NCBI GenBank assembly: GCA_964481425.1
Contig: CAYZTM010000005.1
Location: 62,001 to 126,000, forward strand
Direction: 5' to 3'
DNA length: 64,000 nt
Source: MKUN01 sp964481425
Lineage (GTDB): Bacteria; Bacteroidota; Bacteroidia; Chitinophagales; Chitinophagaceae
Shown here: positions 7,686-16,016 of the stretch, one piece after another
How positions within the stretch are numbered: the first letter of the stretch is position 1
How the letters are laid out: each line of letters begins with the position of its first letter
Position numbers and translations under genes: made by a program
The notes under the pieces: model-generated
The model's database searches: none
The model's input: only the letters and a program-made list of their open reading frames with translations
Told to the model about the DNA's origin: nothing

Positions 7686-10550
7686 TTATTCTACTATCGT
7701 TACATCGCCCTTGTAATAATAATTGTGTCCTGGTCCGTCCTTGAACTGTATATAGTAGTAGAACTGTCCATTGTCTTGCTGAGTACCGTTGATATCGCCT
7801 TTCCAGCGCTCTTTTAGGTTCTGTGTATGGAATACGAGATTACCCCAGCGGTTATATATCCTGAACTCGTACCCATTGATCGGGCAACTTATCGTTGGCC
7901 CAAACTGGTCATTCAACCCGTCATTATTCGGGCTAAAGGCATTCGGGATATACACAATGCAATCACACGGTTCGAAGCTTACATCTATAGAACCATCACC
8001 GCTACATTTTCCATCTACCACATGTACTGAATATGTACCATTATTGGTCACTCTGAATGTTCGTTCTGTACTGCCGTCTTGCCAGGTGTAGCTGCTGTTT
8101 TTTGCTCCGGCATCCAGTACCAGTTCATCTTGTCCGCAAGGCACAGTTCCGTTACCCAGGTCTACCTGCAACACTTTGTTCTGTATTCTAATCGTATCCG
8201 ATATGCTACATTTACCTACACTTACCGTCACCCAATACACTCCCCCGGTTGTCGCAGTGTAAGTTGCAGCTTTGCTGTTGTTCTGCCATAGGTAAGTGGC
8301 ATCTGGGTATGTAGAAGTTGCATCTAAAAGTTTTTCCTCACCTTTACACATAGCAGTATCCTCACCAAGGTTTACTGAAAGCTCATCTATTATTCTAACA
8401 TTGAAAGTATCTATCCGTTCAGCACAGGCTTTATGCATAGCTACCCAGTTCAGCGAAGTGCTGGTTATGGTATTTGTTTGATTGCTATTGCCATTGTTCC
8501 ACAGGTAGCTCAGGTAGCCTTCTGCTGCCGTCAGGTCTGTTTGTTTTTCAAAACATATATTGGTATCGGTATAGTAGATCGTCGTGTCGGTAGCCCGGTT
8601 ATAAACACCGAAGGTATCTACCAATGCAAGGCAACCCTTCTGCGCGTACAGCACTTTCACACCTGGGCTATTGAAGGTATTGTATAAAGTTTGGTTACCA
8701 TCACTCCACAAGTAGTCGGTATAGCCGGTAGGTGCGGAGACCGTTAGGGATGGAGTTGCTTCAAAGCATATAGTAGAGTCAGTAGTACTTGTGAATATTG
8801 AGTCCTGCGGAACATTAGTTGCTGTAAAATGGATGGTGTCAAGTAACAGCATACAGACATTTTGTGCCCGTACCCATTTGCTGGTACTTGTCATAAAGGT
8901 GTCTGTCTGGCTTGTTGTGCCATCACTCCACAAATATGATGTGTACCCCCCGGGAGCCACAATTATCCTTGGGATATACGCGACACATAGGGTAGTGTCC
9001 AGCGATATCCATGTGGTATCCAGCCCGGCATGCACATTGAAGGAATCAATATGCACACTGCATCCTGTTTGTCCATATGCCCACTTTAGCCCGGGGCCAC
9101 TAAATGTATCATTTTGCTGTGTGAATCCGTCGCTCCATAAATAAACGTTGTATCCCGGGCTTGCCGATAAGATCGGGATGTTATTTACAAAACATACAGT
9201 AGTGTCTTTCGCGTTCGTCACAGATACCGTATCAACAGACATTGCGCTTACGTAAAAGGTATCGATTCTTACATTGCAATTATTGTTATCATAAGAATAA
9301 ACCCATTTCATGCATGTGCCGGAAACTGTATCTGTTTGGGTGTCTATATTATCGCTCCAATGATAATATAAGTAACCTGCAGGAGCAGATAACGTTTGCG
9401 GCCCTTCGGCCAGGCATATCGTTGTATCTGTCTTAACTTGTGTTGGGGGGCAATATACTACTGCAGGACTGCCAAGCCCTGTTTCAAAAGCATTCCCCTT
9501 TAGTACCGGACCGAATACATTATCAACTAAATCACAGGCAATTCCTGCCAGGTTAGGTGAATTTATAGTACTGATGGTATATTGGTTTGATGTATGAGTG
9601 GCATATATCTTACCATCTGGTCCAACGCGTAATGAACCATAACGCCCGTTTACCAACTGTAATTTCGAATTTTGAACTGCTGCGAGGTCCGGAAGAAGGG
9701 ATACGTCGTATTGATATACTCCGCCCTGACCTATATTAGTCGATACATATAGTTTACTGCCATCAGGAGAAAAAGATGTTCCAAATGGATGCCCGGAGAA
9801 GGTTTGATCCAGCATCAGTGCATTGCTGACCTCTCCCGTAACATTATTGAATGAATGCAGCTCAACAGCTGGAGCCCCCGAACACGCTACGGATAGCCGA
9901 GTATTATCGGGCGAAGCTTTCATCTCTCCGGTCATATAGGCATTGTTTGCATTGAGGAATCCCGATATTGAAACAACAGGATTAGGGTTGATGCCATTTT
10001 CGTCTATGCGAAAAGTGTGAAATTCATTAGTTGATGTTTTGTGAACCAGCAGCCAAAGGCATGCTATACCATGGAGCACGATCATTTTATCCGATATATT
10101 ACTATCCAGTAGGATGTTCTTTTGACCCGTAACCACGTCTCCATAATTAAAATTTAAAGTCATATCCACTACTGAGTAATATAGTTTATGACTGGTGGTT
10201 ATTGTAAAGAGATAGTACTGATTGCTATTTGTTACCGACATTGCTGTAGCAACACCTTGCGTGGCAGATGAGGCCCCACTCAATCCATTACCATTTGGCA
10301 TCACAACACCATTTTGGTCGAACACGGATATTGAAGCTGAGTAAAAAAGCAAGCTCCCGTTTGCGTCACAGACTGACGCAGCTGCATAGGTTGTCCAGAT
10401 ATTACTTGGATACAAGACCGGTGGTCCCGCATTAAAATCAAGGCCCTGGTGTTCTCCAAAACACCATATGTTATTTTCACCTTGGGCAGCTGCTCTATTA
10501 CATAACAGGAATAAAATAATGACAAGAAAAGATGGTACAGGTCTGCGCAT
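7686..10550 (-). CDS. T9SS type B surface protein with PKD-like repeats
   Basis: A 954-residue exported protein. It starts with a signal peptide (residues 1-22). Residues 25-370 resemble a WD40/propeller-like region with motifs such as SPDGSKLYVST and GPDGKIYATH. Five similar repeats of about 65 residues follow, each with a Gly-Tyr-x3-Tyr-x-Trp-Ser-Asp-Gly core and a Cys-x-n-Asp-Thr-Phe end; then come two shorter Ig/PKD-like units. The last 90 residues form a gliding-motility-associated C-terminal domain, seen in IPNAFSPNNDGLNDQF and YNRWGNLVF, which directs export by the type IX system. It is probably displayed or released at the cell surface as an adhesin-like protein. The ligand is unknown. 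It is monocistronic, with a terminator-like hairpin beyond its stop. Confidence 0.88.
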   Translation of the reverse strand: MRRPVPSFLVIILFLLCNRAAAQGENNIWCFGEHQGLDFNAGPPVLYPSNIWTTYAAASVCDANGSLLFYSASISVFDQNGVVMPNGNGLSGASSATQGVATAMSVTNSNQYYLFTITTSHKLYYSVVDMTLNFNYGDVVTGQKNILLDSNISDKMIVLHGIACLWLLVHKTSTNEFHTFRIDENGINPNPVVSISGFLNANNAYMTGEMKASPDNTRLSVACSGAPAVELHSFNNVTGEVSNALMLDQTFSGHPFGTSFSPDGSKLYVSTNIGQGGVYQYDVSLLPDLAAVQNSKLQLVNGRYGSLRVGPDGKIYATHTSNQYTISTINSPNLAGIACDLVDNVFGPVLKGNAFETGLGSPAVVYCPPTQVKTDTTICLAEGPQTLSAPAGYLYYHWSDNIDTQTDTVSGTCMKWVYSYDNNNCNVRIDTFYVSAMSVDTVSVTNAKDTTVCFVNNIPILSASPGYNVYLWSDGFTQQNDTFSGPGLKWAYGQTGCSVHIDSFNVHAGLDTTWISLDTTLCVAYIPRIIVAPGGYTSYLWSDGTTSQTDTFMTSTSKWVRAQNVCMLLLDTIHFTATNVPQDSIFTSTTDSTICFEATPSLTVSAPTGYTDYLWSDGNQTLYNTFNSPGVKVLYAQKGCLALVDTFGVYNRATDTTIYYTDTNICFEKQTDLTAAEGYLSYLWNNGNSNQTNTITSTSLNWVAMHKACAERIDTFNVRIIDELSVNLGEDTAMCKGEEKLLDATSTYPDATYLWQNNSKAATYTATTGGVYWVTVSVGKCSISDTIRIQNKVLQVDLGNGTVPCGQDELVLDAGAKNSSYTWQDGSTERTFRVTNNGTYSVHVVDGKCSGDGSIDVSFEPCDCIVYIPNAFSPNNDGLNDQFGPTISCPINGYEFRIYNRWGNLVFHTQNLKERWKGDINGTQQDNGQFYYYIQFKDGPGHNYYYKGDVTIVE
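8390..9435 (-). repeat. Five tandem protein-coding repeats of about 65 codons
   Basis: Within the T9SS surface protein, about five consecutive units share the pattern Asp-Thr-x-(Ile/Val)-Cys-(Leu/Phe), a Gly-Tyr-x3-Tyr-Leu-Trp-(Ser/Asn)-(Asp/Asn)-Gly core, an Asn/Asp-Thr-Phe turn and a Cys-x4-(Ile/Val)-Asp-Thr-Phe end. They have diverged at the DNA level, which points to old duplication. Paired cysteines in each unit could form disulfides outside the cell. Confidence 0.7.
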
Positions 10551-10705
10551 AAAAAGGTATTGTTGAGTTTAACGTATAGGTACTATTATCAAATTTATTT
10601 AATAAAAATATTATCCGCATCATCATCTGTTTAATATATTAATACGTAATACGTATACTGCTTAAAGTCATTTATATAAGTAAGTTGTTCTAGCCAGTAT
10701 GCAAA

Positions 10706-10742
10706 TAAAAAGAGCATCCTTTTTCGAAGGATGCTCTTTTAT
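10706..10742 (-). terminator. Intrinsic terminator after the 88-residue basic protein gene
   Basis: The arms AGAGCATCCTT (10711-10721) and AAGGATGCTCT (10727-10737) form an 11-bp hairpin with a short loop. On the minus strand it is followed by a T-rich stretch. It lies 15 bases beyond the stop of the gene ending at 10757. Confidence 0.8.
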
Positions 10743-10756
10743 AAATTTTGCAGAAT

Positions 10757-11023
10757 TTAACGATGCCTGTAATGCCTTACCTGCTTGTGGTGCATATGAC
10801 GCATGTGGTGCCTGCGTACACGCTCGTGAGCATGTCTCCTGTGCATCCGGTGCCATCTGTGTGGACCCTGCTGATATACACGTGCCCTGGCCTTGTGGCG
10901 ACCGGGCACTGATATTACTTTACTATTGCCGGTTTTTACCTTCTTTACTACGTCTGCTTTACTGCTTACGCCTGCAAATGTAAACAGGACGGTGAACAGC
11001 ATTAATATGATCCTGGTTTTCAT
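10757..11023 (-). CDS. Small secreted His/Arg-rich protein
   Basis: An 88-residue protein with a signal peptide (MKTRIILMLFTVLFTFAGVSS) and a strongly basic mature part whose last 40 residues are almost entirely His, Arg and Met (for example HRMHRRHAHERVRRHHMRH). It has no domain I recognise. The composition would suit metal or nucleic-acid binding in the periplasm, but this is inference. It has its own downstream terminator and sits next to another small secreted basic protein (ending at 11086) on the same strand. A real gene is supported by the signal peptide, the terminator and the lack of a better ORF here. Confidence 0.65.
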   Translation of the reverse strand: MKTRIILMLFTVLFTFAGVSSKADVVKKVKTGNSKVISVPGRHKARARVYQQGPHRWHRMHRRHAHERVRRHHMRHMHHKQVRHYRHR

Positions 11024-11085
11024 GAGTTCTTTGTTTTATTAAAGTTAGTGATTAATTAAATACTTTGGTAGCTAAAGGGCCATTT

Positions 11086-11391
11086 TTATCCCTTCCTGTA
11101 ATAACCTGTTTTCCACATTCTTTTGTTGTAGCGGTCCTTTTCCCAGTGCCCGGGTACCCATACCATTTTGCGCTGCATATTATAGGCCATGCCAATGTTC
11201 TTTTTCATTGGGCGCTTGTTGCCTTTATATACCACTACCTTTGCTGGGAGTGTTCTTACTTTCACGATCTTGCGGGAGGGGACGGGGGCTACTACCTTTT
11301 TTATCTTCACAGTCTTGGCATTGCTTTGTGTGTTCATACCCAGGCTGCACATGACCAGCATAAGGGCTCCGGCGATTATTTTGCTTTTCAT
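11086..11391 (-). CDS. Small secreted basic protein with YXWXGXW-like motif
   Basis: A 101-residue protein with an N-terminal signal peptide (MKSKIIAGALMLVMCSLGMN) and a Lys/Val-rich mature chain. The segment MVWVPGHWEKDRYNKRMW resembles the tryptophan-containing WVPGHW motif found in small periplasmic YXWGXW-family proteins. Function is unknown. It lies upstream of the His/Arg-rich gene at 10757 on the same strand with 62 bases between them, so the two may be transcribed together. No enzyme signature is visible. Confidence 0.65.
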   Translation of the reverse strand: MKSKIIAGALMLVMCSLGMNTQSNAKTVKIKKVVAPVPSRKIVKVRTLPAKVVVYKGNKRPMKKNIGMAYNMQRKMVWVPGHWEKDRYNKRMWKTGYYRKG

Positions 11392-11472
11392 AAAACTGTT
11401 GTTTTAGTTAATGCACATAATCCAAAGGCAATGCCAAACTCGAAATTCGAGATGTTAAAAAAAAGTTGACGC

Positions 11473-12405
11473 TTAGCCCCCCAATTTTTTGAGCACTTTT
11501 AGCATGTCAATACCCTTACCTAATACAGGGGAGAAGATATCCCCTTTTTGCTCCAGTCTTTTAAGCGTATTCTTTATATTGAAGTCAAGCGGGGACAAAC
11601 TATGTTTTACTTCGCTCCAGTCTAATGGTGTAGAAACAGTTGCTCCTGTTTTTGGCCTTAGGCTGTAAGCACATGCGAGCGTTTGTCCCGGCCGGTTTTG
11701 TAAATAGTCAATGTAAATATTGTCTCTGCCCCTTTTACTTAGAGAGCGTTCCAGGCTGGTAAAGCCCGGTATTTGCTCATGGGTAAGCATTGCGATGGTG
11801 TGGGCAAGGTCCCGAGCCTGTTCATAGTTATATTTTGCACCTAGGGGCACATATACATGCAGTCCGGTGGCGCCCGATGTTTTACAATAGCTTTTACACC
11901 CGGCCTTATCCAGTACTTCTTTTACCACAAGCGCAGTATCCACTACTTGCTCAAATGTGTTTTTTTCTGAAGGGTCTATGTCTATCACAAGGTAATCAGG
12001 CTTATCTACAGACACCGTACGTGAATTCCATGGATTTAATTCTATACAACCGAGATTGGCAAGATAGAGCAGGGTAGCTTTATTATTACATACTATATAA
12101 TTGATCTCTTTATCTGCACTCTCCGACCACATTTTATACGTATCAGCCCATTCGGGTGCGGCATCTCCTGCATCTTTATGAAAGAACCCCTCATCCTGTA
12201 TTCCGTTGGGGTTTCTTCTCAACGATTCGGGCCGGTCTTTCAGGTATTTACTGATGTACTTATATACCTTATCGTAGTACTCTATCATATCGCCTTTCGT
12301 ATAACCTTCATCGGGCCAGTACACTTTGTCCAGGTGTGTTAATTGTACCTTATTGCCATTTATACTTCTTGTCTTATCCATATGCTGGTTCTTATTTATG
12401 GACAT
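11473..12405 (-). CDS. ligD (polymerase part): LigD primase-polymerase domain protein (NHEJ)
   Basis: A 310-residue stand-alone polymerase domain of the archaeo-eukaryotic primase type. The catalytic pair is visible in YLVIDIDPSEKNTF (D142 and D144), along with the family motif CKTSGATGLHVYVPL. It fills gaps and adds nucleotides, often ribonucleotides, at broken DNA ends during non-homologous end joining. In most bacteria this is part of a fused LigD; here it is the last gene of a Ku-phosphoesterase-ligase-polymerase operon and overlaps the ligase stop by 14 bases. The true start could be the later methionine at residue 9. Confidence 0.92.
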   Translation of the reverse strand: MSINKNQHMDKTRSINGNKVQLTHLDKVYWPDEGYTKGDMIEYYDKVYKYISKYLKDRPESLRRNPNGIQDEGFFHKDAGDAAPEWADTYKMWSESADKEINYIVCNNKATLLYLANLGCIELNPWNSRTVSVDKPDYLVIDIDPSEKNTFEQVVDTALVVKEVLDKAGCKSYCKTSGATGLHVYVPLGAKYNYEQARDLAHTIAMLTHEQIPGFTSLERSLSKRGRDNIYIDYLQNRPGQTLACAYSLRPKTGATVSTPLDWSEVKHSLSPLDFNIKNTLKRLEQKGDIFSPVLGKGIDMLKVLKKLGG

Positions 12406-13369
12406 TTTTTCTTGTTTTCACATTCTGACCTTCCGCTTTTATCTCCTGCGCTTCTTTATCCACCCTAAGCCCCATGAATACCGGGTGCCTCAAGTGGCCA
12501 GCTTGCGTTAGTTCACTGTATTTCACATTGCACACCAGTATGGGCTTTAGCCAGGTCACTTTCCCGTTAAGGGGTACCTTTTGGTCAAAGGGTGATTCAT
12601 CGGAAATATATTCCTGCATCGTATCATAAAGATATTTCAATGTCTTTTGATCAAATCCCGTTCCAGTGTGTCCTATATAAGTTAGTTTTCCTTTTTGGTA
12701 AGCACCCAGTACCAGGGCGCCAAAGTATTTGCGGCTGTTCCTCGGCTCAGTATATCCTGTAATGACGGCTTCTTCACTTTGAACCTGTTTAATTTTCAAC
12801 CACTCATCACTCCTGTAGTTTTCATGGTAGCTGCTTGCAGCCCGCTTGGCTATCATACCTTCCAGGCCCTTTTTCTTCATTAGCTTGAAGAATTCTTTAC
12901 CATGGTCTTCTATATGGTCGCAATACACTATTAGGTCACTATCGGGTAGCAGTTCTTTTAATATTGCTTTACGTTCCAGTAGGGCTTTATCTTCAATACT
13001 TTTCCCGTTTATATACAGGCAGTCGAAAACGTAATATACCAGCGGCACATCATCGCGCTCGCCATATTGTTGCAGCAACTGGAAGTTGGGCATCCCCTCT
13101 CCGTCCAGCGCCACTATTTCACCATCCAGCACCACTTTTCTTTTTATCTTTTTTAGTGCTTCAAATATAACCGGATACTTATCTGCAAATGACAGTCCGT
13201 TCCTCGAATACAGTTTTGTTTTGCTTCCATTGATCTCAGCTACTGCCCTGTACCCATCCCATTTTATCTCGAATATCCACTTCGGGTCGTCGAAAGCCTT
13301 GTCATATAGCTTCGCCATCATTGGCACAATGAAGCTTTTCAATTTGTTGCTTTCTTTGGCCACGGGCAT
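12392..13369 (-). CDS. ligD (ligase part): ATP-dependent DNA ligase, LigD ligase domain
   Basis: A 325-residue ATP-dependent ligase. The nucleotidyl-transfer lysine is K36 in EIKWDGYRA (motif I). Further motifs are VLDGEIVALD, EGMIAKRA and EWLKIKQV, and an OB-fold follows in the C-terminal half. It seals DNA ends brought together by Ku. Its ATG overlaps the stop of the phosphoesterase gene by one base within TAATG, directly after a run of nine A. The reading frame upstream of the ATG is open through that run, so a -1 frameshift would fuse the two proteins. Confidence 0.93.
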   Translation of the reverse strand: MPVAKESNKLKSFIVPMMAKLYDKAFDDPKWIFEIKWDGYRAVAEINGSKTKLYSRNGLSFADKYPVIFEALKKIKRKVVLDGEIVALDGEGMPNFQLLQQYGERDDVPLVYYVFDCLYINGKSIEDKALLERKAILKELLPDSDLIVYCDHIEDHGKEFFKLMKKKGLEGMIAKRAASSYHENYRSDEWLKIKQVQSEEAVITGYTEPRNSRKYFGALVLGAYQKGKLTYIGHTGTGFDQKTLKYLYDTMQEYISDESPFDQKVPLNGKVTWLKPILVCNVKYSELTQAGHLRHPVFMGLRVDKEAQEIKAEGQNVKTRKNVHK

Positions 13370-13968
13370 TACTTTTTTTTTATGGTTTTACCTTTCGCAG
13401 CATTCCGCATCGCGGTATATTCCAGTGAGCTTTTCTTAGCATGGTCTTCACTGTTATAAGGTTCGTCTGTGGCATACTTATCGTCGTGCTTGATCAATAG
13501 CCAGCTTTTTTCATCCTTCTTCATATGCACGAGGGCGAAATCCCCCTTCATTTTTTTTCCTTTCATCCTGAATTTGATACTTCCTTCCCGAAGGTGGTGC
13601 GCAAATTCATTTGCTGTTATCTTGTTACCGTCATCGTCTATAGGCTCGTAGGTGCCTTTGTCCCAGATGTCCACATGTCCGGCACCATAATTCCCCTTTG
13701 GTATATCTCCTTCAAACCCCGCATAGTCTATCGGGTGGTCTTCCACCATCATTGCCAGGCGTTTATCATGGGGGTTTAGTGAGGGCCCTTTTGGTACGGC
13801 CCAACTCTTGAGTGTCCCGTGTAACTCCAGCCTGAAGTCATAGTGCAGGTGCGAGGCATGATGCCTTTGTATCACGAATATTAGCTTTTGGCCACTGTGT
13901 TTGCCTTGACCCTCAGGTTCTGGGGTATCCTCAAAATTTCGCTTCTTTTTATAAGTGCTCAGGCTCAT
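13369..13968 (-). CDS. ligD (phosphoesterase part): LigD 3'-phosphoesterase domain protein
   Basis: A protein of about 199 residues that matches the N-terminal phosphoesterase domain of LigD, which trims 3' ends with phosphate or ribonucleotide. Key segments are IQRHHASHLHYDFRLE, WAVPKGPSLNP, VEDHPIDYAGFEG and GNYGAGHVDIWDKG, with the metal-binding His and Asp residues present. The ATG at 13968 shares one base with the Ku stop (TGATG); a GTG at 13971 is also possible. The C-terminus ends in IKKK encoded by the A9 run that makes up the slippery heptamer. Confidence 0.9.
   Translation of the reverse strand: MSLSTYKKKRNFEDTPEPEGQGKHSGQKLIFVIQRHHASHLHYDFRLELHGTLKSWAVPKGPSLNPHDKRLAMMVEDHPIDYAGFEGDIPKGNYGAGHVDIWDKGTYEPIDDDGNKITANEFAHHLREGSIKFRMKGKKMKGDFALVHMKKDEKSWLLIKHDDKYATDEPYNSEDHAKKSSLEYTAMRNAAKGKTIKKK
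13373..13381 (-). promoter_or_regulatory. Candidate -1 ribosomal slippery site (A-AAA-AAG)
   Basis: On the minus strand the end of the phosphoesterase gene reads ATA-AAA-AAA-AAG-TAA. This contains the heptamer A-AAA-AAG in the zero frame, immediately before the stop. Slipping back one base gives AAA-GTA-ATG-CCC, which is exactly the ligase frame. The heptamer is the efficient dnaX-type sequence. No downstream stimulatory structure was verified, so function is inferred. Confidence 0.4.
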
Positions 13969-14762
13969 CACGATGCTTTTTTATGTCTGCTTGTCTTACC
14001 GGTTTCAAGGCTTTCCTTCAGTTGCGCCATCAGGTCTTTCGATTTGTTGCGTACTATCTTGAACTTAGGCTGTGTTACCTTCCGGCCTTTGGCTTTTTGT
14101 TTGATCAGTTTCAGCAGCGCTTCATCATAAGTGTCTTTATATTTCGTTATGTCAAATTTCTTTGGCGTCAGCTGATTGATCAGGCTGATGGCCATCTTAA
14201 GTTCAGCTGGTTTTATCTGCGCGCTTGTTGAGGGTATATTGAGTTCGTCATACTTCCGTATCTCCTCCGGGAACCGAAGCCTCAACAACAGCAGTATGTC
14301 AGTTTCTGCCTTCAGCATACAGAAGTTTTCTTTTGTTCGCATCACGTACCGCCCCAGGGCCACTTTCCCGCTTTCTTTAAGAGCTTCTCTTAGTAATGCA
14401 TAGGCATGTTCACCGCCCTTAGAGGGTTCCAGGTAGTAGGGCATTTCATAATACATCGGATGGATGATTTGTTCGTCCACAAATTCTTCTATCGCGATCA
14501 TCTTGCTCTTTTCCGGGCTGGCCTTTTCATAGTCATCTTCATCCAGTACCACGTACTTATCATCCAGCAGGTAGCCTTTCACTATATCTTTCCAGGCTAC
14601 CTCTTCTCCCGTTTCTTTATTGATCCGGGCATACCTGATGTTGGCATGGTCATGCTTGTCCAGCATATCCAGGTCCAGCGTACTTTCTTCGGTGGCGCTG
14701 AATATCCTGATAGGTATATTGACGAGACCGAATCCTATTGCTCCTGACCATATCGCACGCAT
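13968..14762 (-). CDS. ku: Ku homodimer DNA end-binding protein
   Basis: A 264-residue bacterial Ku. It starts with the family signature MRAIWSGAIGFGLVNIP and has the core region continuing through the EEFVDEQIIHP and ALGRYVMRTKENF segments. It forms a ring around double-strand ends and recruits LigD. The C-terminal tail is lysine-rich, as in other bacterial Ku proteins. It is the first gene of the NHEJ operon, and its stop overlaps the start of the phosphoesterase gene. Confidence 0.95.
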   Translation of the reverse strand: MRAIWSGAIGFGLVNIPIRIFSATEESTLDLDMLDKHDHANIRYARINKETGEEVAWKDIVKGYLLDDKYVVLDEDDYEKASPEKSKMIAIEEFVDEQIIHPMYYEMPYYLEPSKGGEHAYALLREALKESGKVALGRYVMRTKENFCMLKAETDILLLLRLRFPEEIRKYDELNIPSTSAQIKPAELKMAISLINQLTPKKFDITKYKDTYDEALLKLIKQKAKGRKVTQPKFKIVRNKSKDLMAQLKESLETGKTSRHKKAS

Positions 14763-14888
14763 ATCTTTCTTTTAGAGAATATATCTAAAAAAGTATGCCC
14801 GGGATGCTCTTATCCCCTGAATAAAGTAAAATTAAGTAGCTAATAAATGGTAGAAAGTGATATTAGTGTCGATGAATAGTGACTCTCA

Positions 14889-15962
14889 TCACCTTATCTG
14901 CTTTCGATACAGGTAGTAGGCAAGTCCCCCGAAGATAAAGTTAGGGATCCATACTGCCAGCAAGGGATTAAGCCCCGCCTTGGTAGAGAACGTTGTCGAA
15001 AATTGCATGAACATAATATAGGACGCACTGATAACTATCCCTAAGGCAAGATGCAGGCCGCTGCCCCCGCGTATCTTTCGGCTGGCAATACACACCCCAA
15101 TGATGCAAAGTATAAAGCCGGCAAAGGGCTGGGCCGTTCTTCGGTCACGCTCTACATAGTAAAAGTTCAGGGTTTCCCTTCCTCTGAGTTTTTCGCGGGC
15201 TATATACCGGTTCAATTCGGGGGTGGTAAGGGCTTCTTTTATAGCGTCATCTTCGTCCAGGTCTTTCGGCGTGAAGGGATACTGTTGTTTCATTACAGGT
15301 ATCTTCTGCAGGCTTTCCTTTATGCCGTCCATTTTCCTTACGGTTACGTCATATAGGGTCCATATCTTTTTCAGGCTGTCATAGCTGGCCCGGTCAGCCG
15401 ATATTTTTTCTTTCAGTTGTGTGCCTGCTATCTTTTCAGCCGTAAAGCGGGAGCCGGTATTGGTGGTATAGTCATACCGTTGCATGAATACATACAGGTC
15501 TTTCGATAACCTCAGGTGCACATTTTGGTCAGATACTACCACGGCAGAATGGACATATTTATCTTCAAAAGCGATACGTTGCTTGTTGGCTATTGGTACC
15601 ACATAGTGGTTGATGACCAGCGACAAAAGGCAGAGAAAGCCGCCACCGATCAGGTAAGGCCGTAAGAAACGCTGAAATGATGTGCCGGATGCAAGGATGG
15701 CGATGATCTCCGACTTGTATGCCATTTTCGATGTAAAGAAAATAGTGGCTATGAAAATGAACAAAGGGAATAATAAGGCCGATATATGCGGAATGAAATT
15801 CTTGTAATAATTCATTATCGCAGACAGGGGGGCTTTGTGCGAAACGAAGTCTTCTACTTTTTCTGAATAGTCTATCACGCAGGCTATCACCGCCAGCAGC
15901 AGGATGGCGAAGAAGAAGGTGCCCAGGAATTTTTTAACGATATACCAATCCAGCTTTTTCAT
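14889..15962 (-). CDS. LptF/LptG-family permease (lipopolysaccharide export)
   Basis: A 357-residue membrane protein of the YjgP/YjgQ family. Transmembrane segments lie at about residues 12-32, 58-78 and 100-120 and again in the last 90 residues, with a periplasmic beta-jellyroll-like region in between (about 130-270). By family it is a subunit of the LptBFG ABC transporter that extracts lipopolysaccharide from the inner membrane. It follows tgt by 54 bases on the same strand, a pairing commonly seen in Bacteroidota. Whether it is LptF or LptG cannot be told here. Confidence 0.87.
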   Translation of the reverse strand: MKKLDWYIVKKFLGTFFFAILLLAVIACVIDYSEKVEDFVSHKAPLSAIMNYYKNFIPHISALLFPLFIFIATIFFTSKMAYKSEIIAILASGTSFQRFLRPYLIGGGFLCLLSLVINHYVVPIANKQRIAFEDKYVHSAVVVSDQNVHLRLSKDLYVFMQRYDYTTNTGSRFTAEKIAGTQLKEKISADRASYDSLKKIWTLYDVTVRKMDGIKESLQKIPVMKQQYPFTPKDLDEDDAIKEALTTPELNRYIAREKLRGRETLNFYYVERDRRTAQPFAGFILCIIGVCIASRKIRGGSGLHLALGIVISASYIMFMQFSTTFSTKAGLNPLLAVWIPNFIFGGLAYYLYRKQIR

Positions 15963-16016
15963 TTCCGGTCATAAAGATAATGAAGGGAAGCCCCTTTCGG
16001 GATTTCCCGCTATATT

